In this document: piece by piece, positions 1 to 11,307 of the stretch
Position numbering within the stretch: position 1 is the stretch's first letter
How the letters are laid out: every line of letters starts with the position of its first letter
Source of the DNA: Coriaria nepalensis
Lineage: Eukaryota > Streptophyta > Magnoliopsida > Cucurbitales > Coriariaceae
Assembly: GCA_027186245.1 (NCBI GenBank)
Contig: CP114482.1
Span: 11,923,209 to 11,987,208 of the forward strand
Direction: 5' to 3'
Length of the DNA: 64,000 nt
Notes under the pieces: model-generated
What the model saw: the letters and a program-made list of their open reading frames with translations, nothing else
What the model was told of the DNA's origin: nothing
Database searches by the model: none
Position numbers and translations under genes: made by a program

Positions 1-410
1 TTAGCATTAAAAAGCATATCACTCAGTCTTTTGAATCATTAAATTGTTTGAAGGCACTTCGAACCAATTCTCTTTTTGCATTTAAAATGCGACTTTCGTG
101 CATAACTTGCAATTGATCTATTAATGGCAACTATGCCTTTTTTAGCCTTAAAGTCATATTTTTGCGTCTCTTTTAGTCAGTAAATCATTCTAAATCACTT
201 CGAACGAAATTCGGCCTTTAAACATGACTTTCGTGCGTAACTTGCAGTTGATCTATTGAAGGCAACAATGCATTTGTTTAGCCTTAAAGTCATGTCATTG
301 AGTCTCTTTTAGTCATTAAATCAGTCTAAATTAATTCGACCGAATTCTATTTTCGCCCTTCAAACATTATTTTCTTACATAACGTGCAATTAATCTATTG
401 AAGACAACAA
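1..410. repeat. 5' partial unit cut by the window edge
   Basis: Base 1 corresponds to position 10 of subunit A, so nine bases of the unit lie outside the window. Subunit B starts at 134 and subunit C at 269, in the usual 142/135/142 spacing. The array therefore continues upstream of the window. Confidence 0.93.
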
Positions 411-552
411 TGCATTATTTTAGCATTAAAAAGCATATCGCTCAGTCTTTTCAATCATTAAATTGTTTGAAGGCACTTCGAACCAATTCTCTTTTTGCAT
501 TTGAAACGCGACTTTCGTGCATAACGTGCAATTGATCTATTGATGGCAACTA
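411..552. repeat. Subunit A (142 bp) of the trimer, reference copy
   Basis: The subunit starts TGCATTATTTTAGCATTAAA and contains the markers GGCACTTCGAACCAATTC, CTCTTTTTGCATTTAAAACG and CTTTCGTGCATAACTTGCAA. It ends with ATCTATTGATGGCAACTA. A by-hand count of the array consensus gives 46 G+C of 142. It aligns with C at equal length apart from one compensating one-base shift early on. Variant forms recur: one with CGCCATCTTC in place of CGCGACTTTC (8-24 kb), one with CTCTATTTGC (22-38 kb), and one with TTTATAACGCGACC (45-52 kb). It holds a short open frame of about 30-40 codons that is not under visible coding constraint. Confidence 0.9.
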
Positions 553-687
553 TGCCTTTTTTAGCGTTCAAGTCATATTTTTGCGTCTTTTTTAGTCGGT
601 AAATCATTCTAAATCACTTCGTATGAAATTTGGCATTTAAACATGACTTTCGTGCATAACTTGCAGTTGATCTATTATAGGCAACAA
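553..687. repeat. Subunit B (135 bp) of the trimer, reference copy
   Basis: The subunit starts TGCCTTTTTTAGCGTTCAAG. It then carries GTCAGTAAATCATTCTAAAT, a TTCG-containing core before GAAATTCGGC or a variant, and AAACATGACTTTCGTGC. Compared with A and C it lacks about 7 bp after the AATTC motif, which explains its shorter length. Two main forms alternate along the array. B1 has TTCGAACGAAATTCGGCCTT with GTGCGTAAC and GAAGGCAAC. B2 has TTCGTATGAAATTCGGCATT with GTGCATAAC and TATAGGCAAC. This reference copy is B2 with one change (ATTTGGC). Some copies have one extra T after TGCA, giving 136 bp. Confidence 0.9.
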
Positions 688-829
688 TGCATTTGTTTAG
701 CCTTAAAGTCATGTCACTGAGTCTCTTCTAGTCCTTAAATCATTCTAAATTAGTTCGAACAAATTCTATTTTCGCCCTTCAAATATTGTTTTCTTACATA
801 ACTTGTAATTAATCTATTGAAGACAACAA
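688..829. repeat. Subunit C (142 bp) of the trimer, reference copy
   Basis: The subunit starts TGCATTTGTTTAGCCTTAAA. It continues with GTCATGTCA, AAATCATTCTAAATTA, a GAATTC-containing core, CGCCCTTCAAA, TTTTCTTACATAACTTG, and ends ATCTATTGAAGACAACAA. It is the most AT-rich subunit, at about 29% GC on the array consensus. It has lost the GATC found in A and B just before CTATTGA, having AATC instead. Two main forms occur: C1 (CATTGAGTCTCTTTTAGTC, TTAATTCG, CAAACATT) and C2 (CACTGAGTCTCTTCTAGTC, TTAGTTCG, CAAATATT). This copy is C2. Confidence 0.9.
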
Positions 830-1667
830 TGCATTATTTTAGCATTAAAAAGCATATCACTCAGTCTTTTCAATCATTAAATTGTTTGAAGGCACTTCGA
901 ACCAATTCTCTTTTTGCATTTAAAATGCGACTTTCGTGCATAACTTGCAATTGATCTATTAATGGCAACTATGCCTTTTTTAGCCTTAAAGTCATATTTT
1001 TGCGTCTCTTTTAGTCAGTAAATCATTCTAAATCACTTCGAACGAAATTCGGCCTTTAAACATGACTTTCGTGCGTAACTTGCAGTTGATCTATTGAAGG
1101 CAACAATGCATTTGTTTAGCCTTAAAGTCATGTCATTGAGTCTCTTTTAGTCATTAAATCATTCTAAATTAATTCGACCGAATTCTACTTTCGCCCTTCA
1201 AACATTATTTTCTTACATAACTTGCAATTAATCTATTGAAGACAACAATGCATTATTTTAGCATTAAAAAGCATATCACTCAGTCTTTTGAATCATTAAA
1301 TTGTTTGAAGGCACTTCGAACCAATTCTCTTTTTGCATTTAAAACGCGACTTTCGTGCATAACTTGCAATTGATCTAATGATGGCAACTATGCCTTTTTT
1401 AGCGTTCAAGTCATATATTTGCGTGTCTTTTAGTCAGTAAATCATTCTAAATCACTTCGAACGAAATTCGGCCTTTAAACATGACTTTCGTGCGTAACTT
1501 GCAGTTGATCTATTGAAGGTAAAAATGCATTTGTTTAGCCTTAAAGTCATGTCATTGTGTCTCTTTTAGTCTTTAAATCATTGTAAATTAATTTGAACGA
1601 ATTCTATTTTTGCCCTTCAAACATTATTTTCTTACATAACTTGTAATTAATCTATTGAAGACAACAA

Positions 1668-4600
1668 TGCATTATTTAGCTTTAAAAAGCATATCACTCA
1701 GTCTTTTCAATCATTAAATTGTTTGAAGGCACTTCGAACCAATTCTCTTTTTGTATTTAAAACGCGACTTTCGTGCATAACTTGCAGTTGATCTAATGAT
1801 GGCAACTATGCCTTTTTTAGCGTTCAAGTCATACTTTTGCGTGTCTTTAAGTCAGTAAATCATTATAAATCACTTCGAACGAAATTCAGCCTTTAAACAT
1901 GACTTTCGTGTGTAACTTGCAGTTGATCTATTGAAGGCAACAATGCATTTGTTTAGCCTTAAAGTCATGTCATTGAGTCTCTTTTAGTCATTAAATCATT
2001 CTAAATTAATTCGACCGAATTCTATTTTCGCTATTCAAACATTATTTTCTTACATAACTTGTAATTAATTTATTGAAGACAACAATGCATTATTTTAGCA
2101 TTAAAAAGGATATCACTCAGTCTTTTGAATCATTAAATTGTTTGAAGGCACTTCGAACCAATTCTCTTTTTGCATTTAAAACGCGACTTTCGTGCATAAC
2201 TTGCAATTGATCTATTGATTGCAACTATGCCTTTTTTAGCGTTCAAGTCATATTTTTGCGTCTCTTTTAGTCAGTAAATCATTCTAAATCACTTCGAACG
2301 AAATTCGGCCTTTAAACATGACTTTCGTGCGTAACTTGCAGTTGATCTATTGAAGGTAAAAATGCATTTGTTTAGCCTCAAAGTCATGTCATTGTGTCTC
2401 TTTTAGTCTTTAAATCATTCTAAATTAATTTGAACGAATTCTATTTTTGCCCTTCAAACATTATTTTCTTACATAACTTGTAATTAATCTATTGAAGACA
2501 ACAATGCATTATTTTAGCTTTAAAAAGCATATCACTCAGTCTTTTCAATCATTAAATTGTTTGAAGGCACTTCGAACCAATTCTCTTTTTGTATTTAAAA
2601 CGCGACTTTCGTGCATAACTTGCAGTTGATCTAATGATGGCAACTATGCCTTTTTTAGCGTTCAAGTCATATTTTTGCGTGTCTTTAAGTCAGTAAATCA
2701 TTATAAATCACTTCGAACGAAATTCAGCCTTTAAACATGACTTTCGTGCGTAACTTGCAGTTGATCTATTGAAGGCAACAATGCATTTGTTTAGCCTTAA
2801 AGTCATGTCATTGTGTCTGTTTTAGTCTTTAAATCATTCTAAATTAATTCGAACGAATTCCATTTTTGCCCTTCAAACATTATATTCTTACATAACTTGT
2901 AATTAATCTATTGAAGACAACAATGCATTACTTTAGCATTAAAAAGCATATCACTCAGTCTTTTCAATCATTAAATTGTTTGAAGGCACGTCGAACCAAT
3001 TCTCTTTTTGCATTTAAAACGCGAGTTTCGTGCATAACTTGCAGTTGATCTATTGATGGCAACTATGCATTTTTTAGCGTTCAAGTCATATTTTTGTGTC
3101 TCTTTTTGTCAGTAAATCATTCTAAATCTCTTCGAGCGAAATTCGCCCTTTAAACATGACTTTCGTGCGTAACTTGCGGTTGATCTATTGAAGGGAACAA
3201 TGCATTTGTTTAGCCTTAAAGTCATGTCACTGAGTCTCTTCTAGTCATTAAATCATTCTAAATTAGTTCGACCGAATTCTATTTTCGCCCTTCAAATATT
3301 ATTTTCTTACATAACTTGTAATTAATCTCTTGAAGACAACAATGCATTATTTTAGCATTAAAAAGCATATCACTCAGTCTTTTCAATCATTAAATTGTTT
3401 GAAGGCACTTCGAACCAATTCTCTTTTTGCATTTAAAATGCGACTTTCGTGCATAACTTGCAATTGCTCTATTAATGGCAACTATGCCTTTTTTAGCCTT
3501 AAAGTCATATTTTTGCGTCTCTTTTAGTCAGTAAATCATTCTAAATCACTTCGAACGAAATTCGGCCTTTAAACATGACTTTCGTGCGTAACTTGCAGTT
3601 GATCTATTGAAGGTAAAAATGCATTTGTTTAGCCTTAAAGTCATGTCATTGTGTCTCTTTTAGTCTTTAAATCATTCTAAATTAATTTGAACGAATTCTA
3701 TTTTTGCCCTTCAAACATTATTTTCTTACATAACTTGTAATTAATCTATTGAAGACAACAATGCATTATTTTAGCTTTAAAAAGCATATCACTCAGTCTT
3801 TTCAATCATTAAATTGTTTGAAGGCACTTCGAACCAATTCTCTTTTTGCATTTAAAACGCGACTTTCGTGCATAACTTGCAATTGATCTAATGATGGCAA
3901 CTATGCCTTTTTTAGCGTTCAAGTCATATTTTTGCGTGTCTTTTAGTCAGTAAATCATTCTAAATCACTTCGAACGAAACTCGGCCTTTAAACATGACTT
4001 TCGTGCGTAACTTGCAGTTGATCTATTGAAGGCAACAATGCAATTGTTTAGCCTTAAAGTCATGTCATTGAGTCTCTTTTAGTCATTAAATCATTCTAAA
4101 TTAATTCGACCGAATTCTATTTTCGCTATTCAAACATTATTTTCTTACATAACTTGTAATTAATCTATTGAAGACAACAATGCATTATTTTAGCATTAAA
4201 AAGCATATCACTCAGTCTTTTGAATCATTAAATTGTTTGAAGGCACTTCGAACCAATTCTCTTTTTGCATTTAAAACGCGACTTTCGTGCATAACTTGCA
4301 ATTGATCTATTGATTGCAACTATGCCTTTTTTAGCGTTCAAGTCATATTTTTGCGTCTCTTTTAGTCAGTAAATCATTCTAAATCACTTCGAACGAAATT
4401 CGGCCTTTAAACATGACTTTCGTGCGTAAGTTGCAGTTGATCTATTGAAGGTAAAAATGCATTTGTTTAGCCTCAAAGTCATGTCATTGTGTCTCTTTTA
4501 GTCTTTAAATCATTCTAAATTAATTTGAACGAATTCTATTTTTGCCCTTCAAACATTATTTTCTTACATAACTTGTAATTAATCTATTGAAGACAACAAT

Positions 4601-7500
4601 GCATTATTTTAGCTGTAAAAAGCATATCACTCAGTCTTTTCAATCATTAAATTGTTTGAAGGCACTTCGAACCAATTCTCTTTTTGTATTTAAAACGCGA
4701 CTTTCGTGCATAACTTGCAGTTGATCTAATGATGGCAACTATGCCTTTTTTAGCGTTCAAGTCATATTTTTGCGTGTCTTTTAGTCAGTAAATCATTCTA
4801 AATCACTTCGAACAAAATTCGGCCTTTAAACATGACTTTCGTGCGTAACTTGCAGTTGATCTATTGAAGGGAACAATGCATTTGTTTAGCCTTAAAGTCA
4901 TGTCACTGAGTCTCTTCTAGTCATTAAATCATTCTAAATTAGTTCGACCGAATTCTATTTTCGCCCTTCAAATATTATTTTCTTACATAACTTGTAATTA
5001 ATCTCTTGAAGACAACAATGCATTATTTTAGCATTAAAAAGCATATCACTCAGTCTTTTCAATCATTAAATTGTTTGAAGGCACTTCGAACCAATTCTCT
5101 TTTTGCATTTAAAATGCGACTTTCGTGCATAACTTGCAATTGATCTAATGATGGCAACTATGCCTTTTTTGGCGTTCAAGTCATATTTTTGCGTGTCTTT
5201 TAGTCAGTAAATCATTCTAAATCACTTCGAACGAAATTCGGCCTTTAAACATGACTTTCGTGTGTAACTTGCAGTTGATCTATTGAAGGCAACAATGCAT
5301 TTGTTTAGCCTTAAAGTCATGTCATTGAGTCTCTTTTAGTCTTTAAATCATTCTAAATTAATTTGAACGAATTCTATTTTTGCCCTTCAAACATTATTTT
5401 CTTACATAACTTGTAATTAATCTATTGAAGACAACAATGCATTATTTTAGCTTTAAAAAGCATATCACTCAGTCTTTTCAATCATTAAATTGTTTGAAGG
5501 CACTTCGAACCAATTCTCTTTTTGTATTTAAAACGCGACTTTCGTGCATAACTTGCAGTTGATCTAATGATGGCAACTATGCCTTTTTTAGCGTTCAAGT
5601 CATATTTTTGCGTGTCTTTTAGTCAGTAAATCATTCTAAATCACTTCGAACAAAATTCGGCCTTTAAACATGACTTTCGTGCGTAACTTGCAGTTGATCT
5701 ATTGAAGGGAACAATGCATTTGTTTAGCCTTAAAGTCATGTCACTGAGTCTCTTCTAGTCATTAAATCATTCTAAATTAGTTCGACCGAATTCTATTTTC
5801 GCCCTTCAAATATTATGTTCTTACATAACTTGTAATTAATCTCTTGAAGACAACAATGCATTATTTTAGCATTAAAAAGCATATCACTCAGTCTTTTCAA
5901 TCATTAAATTGTTTGAAGGCACTTCGAACCAATTCTCTTTTTGCATTTAAAATGCGACTTTCGTGCATAACTTGCAATTGATCTATTAATGGCAACTATG
6001 CCTTTTTTAGCCTTAAAGTCATATTTTTGCGTCTCTTTTAGTCAGTAAATCATTCTAAATCACTTCGAACGAAATTCGGCCTTTAAACATGACTTTCGTG
6101 CGTAACTTGCAGTTGATCTATTGAAGGTAAAAATGCATTTGTTTAGCCTTAAAGTCATGTCATTGTGTCTCTTTTAGTCTTTAAATCATTGTAAATTAAT
6201 TTGAACGAATTCTATTTTTGCCCTTCAAACATTATTTTCTTACATAACTTGTAATTAATCTATTGAAGACAACAATGCATTATTTTAGCTTTAAAAAGCA
6301 TATCACTCAGTCTTTTCAATCATTAAATTGTTTGAAGGCACTTCGAACCAATTCTCTTTTTGCATTTAAAACGCGACTTTCGTGCATAACTTGCAATTGA
6401 TCTAATGATAGCAACTATGCCTTTTTTAGCGTTCAAGTCATATTTTTGCATGTCTTTTAGTCAGTAAATCATTCTAAATCACTTCGAACGAAACTCGGCC
6501 TTTAAACATGACTTTCGTGCGTAACTTGCAGTTGATCTATTGACGGCAACAATGCAATTGTTTAGCCTTAAAGTCATGTCACTGAGTCTCTTCTAGTCAT
6601 TAAATCATTCTAAATTAGTTCGACCGAATTCTATTTTCGCCCTTCAAATATTATTTTCTTACATAACTTGTAATTAATCTCTTGAAGACAACAATGCATT
6701 ATTTTAGCATTAAAAAGCATATCACTCAGTCTTTTCAATCATTAAATTGTTTGAAGGCACTTCGAACCAATTCTCTTTTTGCATTTAAAATGCGACTTTC
6801 GTGCATAACTTGCAATTGATCTATTAATGGCAACTATGCCTTTTTTAGCCTTAAAGTCATATTTTTGCATCTCTTTTAGTCAGTAAATCATTCTAAATCA
6901 CTTCGAACGAAATTCGGCCTTTAAACATGACTTTTGTGCGTAACTTGCAGTTGATCTATTGAAGGTAAAAATGCATTTGTTTAGCCTTAAAGTCATGTCA
7001 TTGTGTCTCTTTTAGTCTTTAAATCATTCTAAATTAATTTGAACGAATTCTATTTTTGCCCTTCAAACATTATTTTCTTACATAACTTGTAATTAATCTA
7101 TTGAAGACAACAATGCATTATTTTAGCTTTAAAAAGCATATCACTCAGTCTTTTCAATCATTAAATTGTTTGAAGGCACTTCGAACCAATTCTCTTTTTG
7201 CATTTAAAACGCGACTTTCGTGCATAACTTGCAATTGATCTAATGATGGCAACTATGCCTTTTTTGGCGTTCAAGTCATATTTTTGCGTGTCTTTTAGTC
7301 AGTAAATCATTCTAAATCACTTCGAACGAAATTCGGCCCTTAAACATGACTTTCGTGTGTAACTTGCAGTTGATCTATTGAAGGCAACAATGCATTTGTT
7401 TAGCCTTAAAGTCATGTCATTGAGTCTCTTTTAGTCTTTAAATCATTCTAAATTAATTCGAACGAATTCTATTTTTGCCCTTCAAACATTATTTTCTTAC
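1668..7500. repeat. Zone with two-, three-, four- and five-unit variant spacing
   Basis: Rare variants recur at whole-unit distances. GAAGGTAAAAATGC appears near 1515, 2352, 3609, 4447, 6123 and 6961, with spacings of about 837, 1257, 838, 1676 and 838. The C ending CTCTTGAAG appears at about 3327, 5003, 5841 and 6679, with spacings of 1676, 838 and 838. The CGCTATTCAAAC form of C appears at 2029 and 4124, and TGATTGCAAC at 2216 and 4311; both pairs are 2095 bp (five units) apart. From about 4.0 to 7.5 kb the array behaves as a two-unit repeat. The zone is marked by GCGTGTCTTTTAGTC in B and CATTGTGTCTC in C. Confidence 0.75.
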
Positions 7501-7951
7501 ATAACTTGTAATTAATCTATTGAAGACAACAATGCATTATTTTAGCATTAAAAAGCATATCACTCAGTCTTTTCAATCATTAAATTGTTTGAAGGCACTG
7601 CGAACCAATTCTCTTTTTGCATTTAAAACGCGACTTTCGTGCATAACTTGCAGTTGATCTATTGATGGCAGCTATGCATTTTTTAGCGTTCAAGCCATAT
7701 TTTTGCGTCTCTTTTAGTTAGTAAATCATTCTAAATCACTTCGTATGAAATTCGGCATTTAAACATGACTTTCGTGCATAACTTGCAGTTGATCTATTGA
7801 AGGCAACAATGCATTTGTTTAGCCTTAAAGTCATGTCACTGAGTCTCTTTTAGTCTTTAAATCATTCTAAATTAATTCGAACGAATTCTATTTTTGCCTT
7901 TCAAACATTATTTTCTTACCTAACTTGTAATTAATCTATTGAAGACAACAA

Positions 7952-9629
7952 TGCATTATTTTAGCATTAAAAAGCATATCACGCAGTCATTTCAATCATT
8001 AAATTGTTTAAAGGCACTTCGAACCAATTCTCTTTTTGCATTTAGAACGCCATCTTCTTGCATAATTTGCAATTGATCTATTGATGGCGACTATGCATTT
8101 TTTTAGCCTTAAAGTCATATTTTTGCATCTTTTTTAGTCAGTAAATCATTCTAAATCACTTCGTATGAAATTCGGCATTTAAACATGACTTTCGTGCATA
8201 ACTTGCAGTTGATCTATTATAGGCAACAATGCATTTGTTTAGCCTTAAAGTCATGTCACTGAGTCTCTTCTAGTCATTAAATCATTCTAAATTAGTTCGA
8301 ACGAATTATATTTTCGCCCTTCAAATATTATTTTCTTACATAACTTGTAATTAATCTATTGAGGACAACAATGCATTATTTTAGCATTAAAAAGCATATC
8401 ACTCAGTCTTTTCAATCATTAAATTGTTTGAAGGCACTTCAAACCAATTCTCTTTTTGCAGTTAAAACGCGACTTTCGTGCATAACTTGCAATTGATCTA
8501 TTGTTGGCAACTATGCCTTTTTTAGCGTTCAAGTCATATTTTTGCGTCTCTTTTAGTCAGTAAATCATTCTAAATAACTTCGAACGTAATTCGGCCTTTA
8601 AACATGACTTTCGTGCGTAACTTGCAGTTGATCTATTGAAGGCAACAATGCATTTGTTTAGCCTTAAAGTCATGTCACTGAGTCTCTTTTAGTCTTTAAA
8701 TCATTCTAAATTAATTCGAACGAATTCTATTTTTGCCTTTCAAACATTATTTTCTTACCCAACTTGTAATTAATCTATTGAAGACAACAATGCATTATTT
8801 TAGCATTAAAAAGCATATCACTCAGTCTTTTCAATCATTAAATTGTTTGACGGCACTTCGAACCAATTCTCTTTTTGCATTTAGAAAGCCATCTTCATGC
8901 ATAATTTGCAATTGATCTATTGATGGAAACTACGCATTTTTTTAGCCTTAAAGTCATATTTCTGCGTCTGCTTTAGTCGGTAAGTCATTCTAAATCACTT
9001 CGTATGAAATTCGGCATTTAAACATGACTTTCGTGCATAACTTGCAGTTGATCTATTGAAGGCAACAATGCATTTGTTTAGCCATAAAGTCATGTCACTG
9101 AGTCTCTTCTAGTCATTAAATCATTCTAAATTTGTTCGAACGAATTCTATTTTCGCCCTTCAAATATTATTTTCTTACATAACTTGTAATTAATCTATTG
9201 AAGACAAAAATGAATTATTTTAGCATTAAAAAGCATACCACTCAGTCTTTTCAATCATTAAATTGTTTGAAGGAACTTCGAACCAATTCTCTTTTTGCAT
9301 TTAAAACGCGACTTTCGTGCATAACTTGCAATTGATCTATTGATGGCAACTATGCCTTTTTTAGCGTTCAAGTCATATTTTTGCGTCTCTTTTAGTAAGT
9401 AAATCATTCTAAATCACTTCGAACGAAATTCGGCCTTTAAACATGACTTTCTGGCGTAACTTGCAGTTGATCTATTGAAGGCAACAATGCATTTGTTTAG
9501 CCTTAAAGTCATGTCACTGAGTCTCTTTTAGTCTTTAAATCATTCTAAATTAATTCGAACGAATTCTATTTTTGCCTTTCAAACATTATTTTCTTACCTA
9601 ACTTGTAATTAATCTATTGAAGACAACAA
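7952..9629. repeat. Four-unit 1,678-bp block, copy 1 of 3
   Basis: Four units start at 7952, 8372, 8791 and 9211. The block is 2 bp longer than 4 x 419 because two of its B subunits carry one extra T after TGCA. Diagnostic variants are the CGCAGTCATTTC form of A, CGCCATCTTCTTGC, GTTGACGGCAC-type changes, GCAGTTAAAACG, and the altered start TGAATTATTTTAGC in the fourth unit. Copies 2 and 3 follow directly with the same order of variants. Confidence 0.9.
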
Positions 9630-11307
9630 TGCATTATTTTAGCATTAAAAAGCATATCACGCAGTCATTTCAATCATTAAATTGTTTAAAGGCACTTCGA
9701 ACCAATTCTCTTTTTGCATTTAGAACGCCATCTTCTTGCATAATTTGCAATTGATCTATTGATGGCGACTATGCATTTTTTTTGCCTTAAAGTCATATTT
9801 TTGCGTCTTTTTTAGTCAGTAAATCATTCTAAATCACTTCGTATGAAATTCGGCATTTAAACATGACTTTCGTGCATAACTTGCAGTTGATCTATTATAG
9901 GCAACAATGCATTTGTTTAGCCTTAAAGTCATGTCACTGAGTCTCTTCTAGTCATTAAATCATTCTAAATTAGTTCGAACGAATTATATTTTCGCCCTTC
10001 AAATATTATTTTCTTACATAACTTGTAATTAATCTATTGAGGACAACAATGCATTATTTTAGCATTAAAAAGCATATCACTCAGTCTTTTCAATCATTAA
10101 ATTGTTTGAAGGCACTTCAAACCAATTCTCTTTTTGCAGTTAAAACGCGACTTTCGTGCATAACTTGCAATTGATCTATTGTTGGCAACTATGCCTTTTT
10201 TAGCGTTCAAGTCATATTTTTGCGTCTCTTTTAGTCAGTAAATCATTCTAAATAACTTCGAACGTAATTCGGCCTTTAAACATGACTTTCGTGCGTAACT
10301 TGCAGTTGATCTATTGAAGGCAACAATGCATTTGTTTAGCCTTAAAGTCATGTCACTGAGTCTCTTTTAGTCTTTAAATCATTCTAAATTAATTCGAACG
10401 AATTCTATTTTTGCCTTTCAAACATTATTTTCTTACCTAACTTGTAATTAATCTATTGAAGACAACAATGCATTATTTTAGCATTAAAAAGCATATCACT
10501 CAGTCTTTTCAATCATTAAATTGTTTGACGGCACTTCGAACCAATTCTCTTTTTGCATTTAGAAAGCCATCTTCATGCATAATTTGCAATTGATCTATTG
10601 ATGGAAACTACGCATTTTTTTAGCCTTAAAGTCATATTTCTGCGTCTCCTTTAGTCGGTAAGTCATTCTAAATCACTTCGTATGAAATTCGGCATTTAAA
10701 CATGACTTTCGTGCATAACTTGCAGTTGATCTATTGAAGGCAACAATGCATTTGTTTAGCCATAAAGTCATGTCACTGAGTCTCTTCTAGTCATTAAATC
10801 ATTCTAAATTTGTTCGAAAAAATTCTATTTTCGCCCTTCAAATATTATTTTCTTACATAACTTGTAATTAATCTATTGAAGACAACAATGAATTATTTTA
10901 GCATTAAAAAGCATACCACTCAGTCTTTTCAATCATTAAATTGTTTGAAGGAACTTCGAACCAATTCTCTTTTTGCATTTAAAACGCGACTTTCGTGCAT
11001 AACTTGCAATTGATCTATTGATGGCAACTATGCCTTTTTTAGCGTTCAAGTCATATTTTTGCGTCTCTTTTAGTAAGTAAATCATTCTAAATCAGTTCGA
11101 ACGAAATTCGGCCTTTAAACATGACTTTCTGGCGTAACTTGCAGTTGATCTATTGAAGGCAACAATGCATTTGTTTAGCCTTAAAGTCATGTCATTGAGT
11201 CTCTTTTAGTCTTTAAATCATTCTAAATTAATTCGAACGAATTCTATTTTTGCCTTTCAAACATTATTTTCTTACCTAACTTGTAATTAATCTATTGAAG
11301 ACAACAA
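9630..11307. repeat. Four-unit 1,678-bp block, copy 2 of 3
   Basis: This copy matches copy 1 base for base over long stretches at an offset of exactly 1,678. For example, CGGCACTTCG of the third unit lies at 8851 and 10529. It differs at only scattered sites, such as CATC against CGTC in the first B subunit. Such high identity suggests a recent event compared with the general unit-to-unit divergence. Confidence 0.9.

Larger units (their letters stand above)
411..829. repeat. Reference 419-bp trimeric unit (A+B+C)
   Basis: This is the first complete unit, set to start at the TGCATTATTTTAGC motif. It splits into three subunits of 142, 135 and 142 bp. Each begins with TGC followed by a T-rich stretch and TTTAGC, and each ends with a variant of TAACTTGCA, then ATCTATTGA and CAAC. 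The three are related along their whole length, roughly two thirds identical by eye. Units in the same subunit position across the array are far closer to each other than A is to B or C. This is the standard signature of a higher-order repeat: an old monomer tripled, diverged, and then amplified as a trimer. Confidence 0.93.
1..1248. repeat. Two-unit (838-bp) duplication at the start
   Basis: The unit at 1-410 and the unit at 830-1248 are nearly identical. They share the AATGCGAC form of A, the ATTAATGGC ending, the CCTTAAAGTC form of B and the CGACCGAATTC form of C. The unit between them (411-829) is a different type, with TATGAAATTTGGC and TATAGGCAAC. Type similarity therefore alternates every second unit here, giving an 838-bp rhythm on top of the 419-bp one. 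Confidence 0.75.

Noticed and set aside
630..652. A centromere-protein-B-like box in subunit B, in the common form TTCGAACGAAATTCGG
   Set aside because: The TTCG and A positions fit, but the CGGG half is not at the required spacing and reads TTCGG two bases later. This reference copy has TATG in the middle. I do not call it a box.
3330..3527. A 65-codon open frame beginning with MKTTMHYFSIKKH, and similar ones at 8733, 24305, 39378 and 62399
   Set aside because: They are the same satellite segment in a few copies that lost a stop or gained an upstream extension. More than a hundred sister copies have the stop. There is no ribosome-binding or promoter context and no known protein similarity that I recognise.
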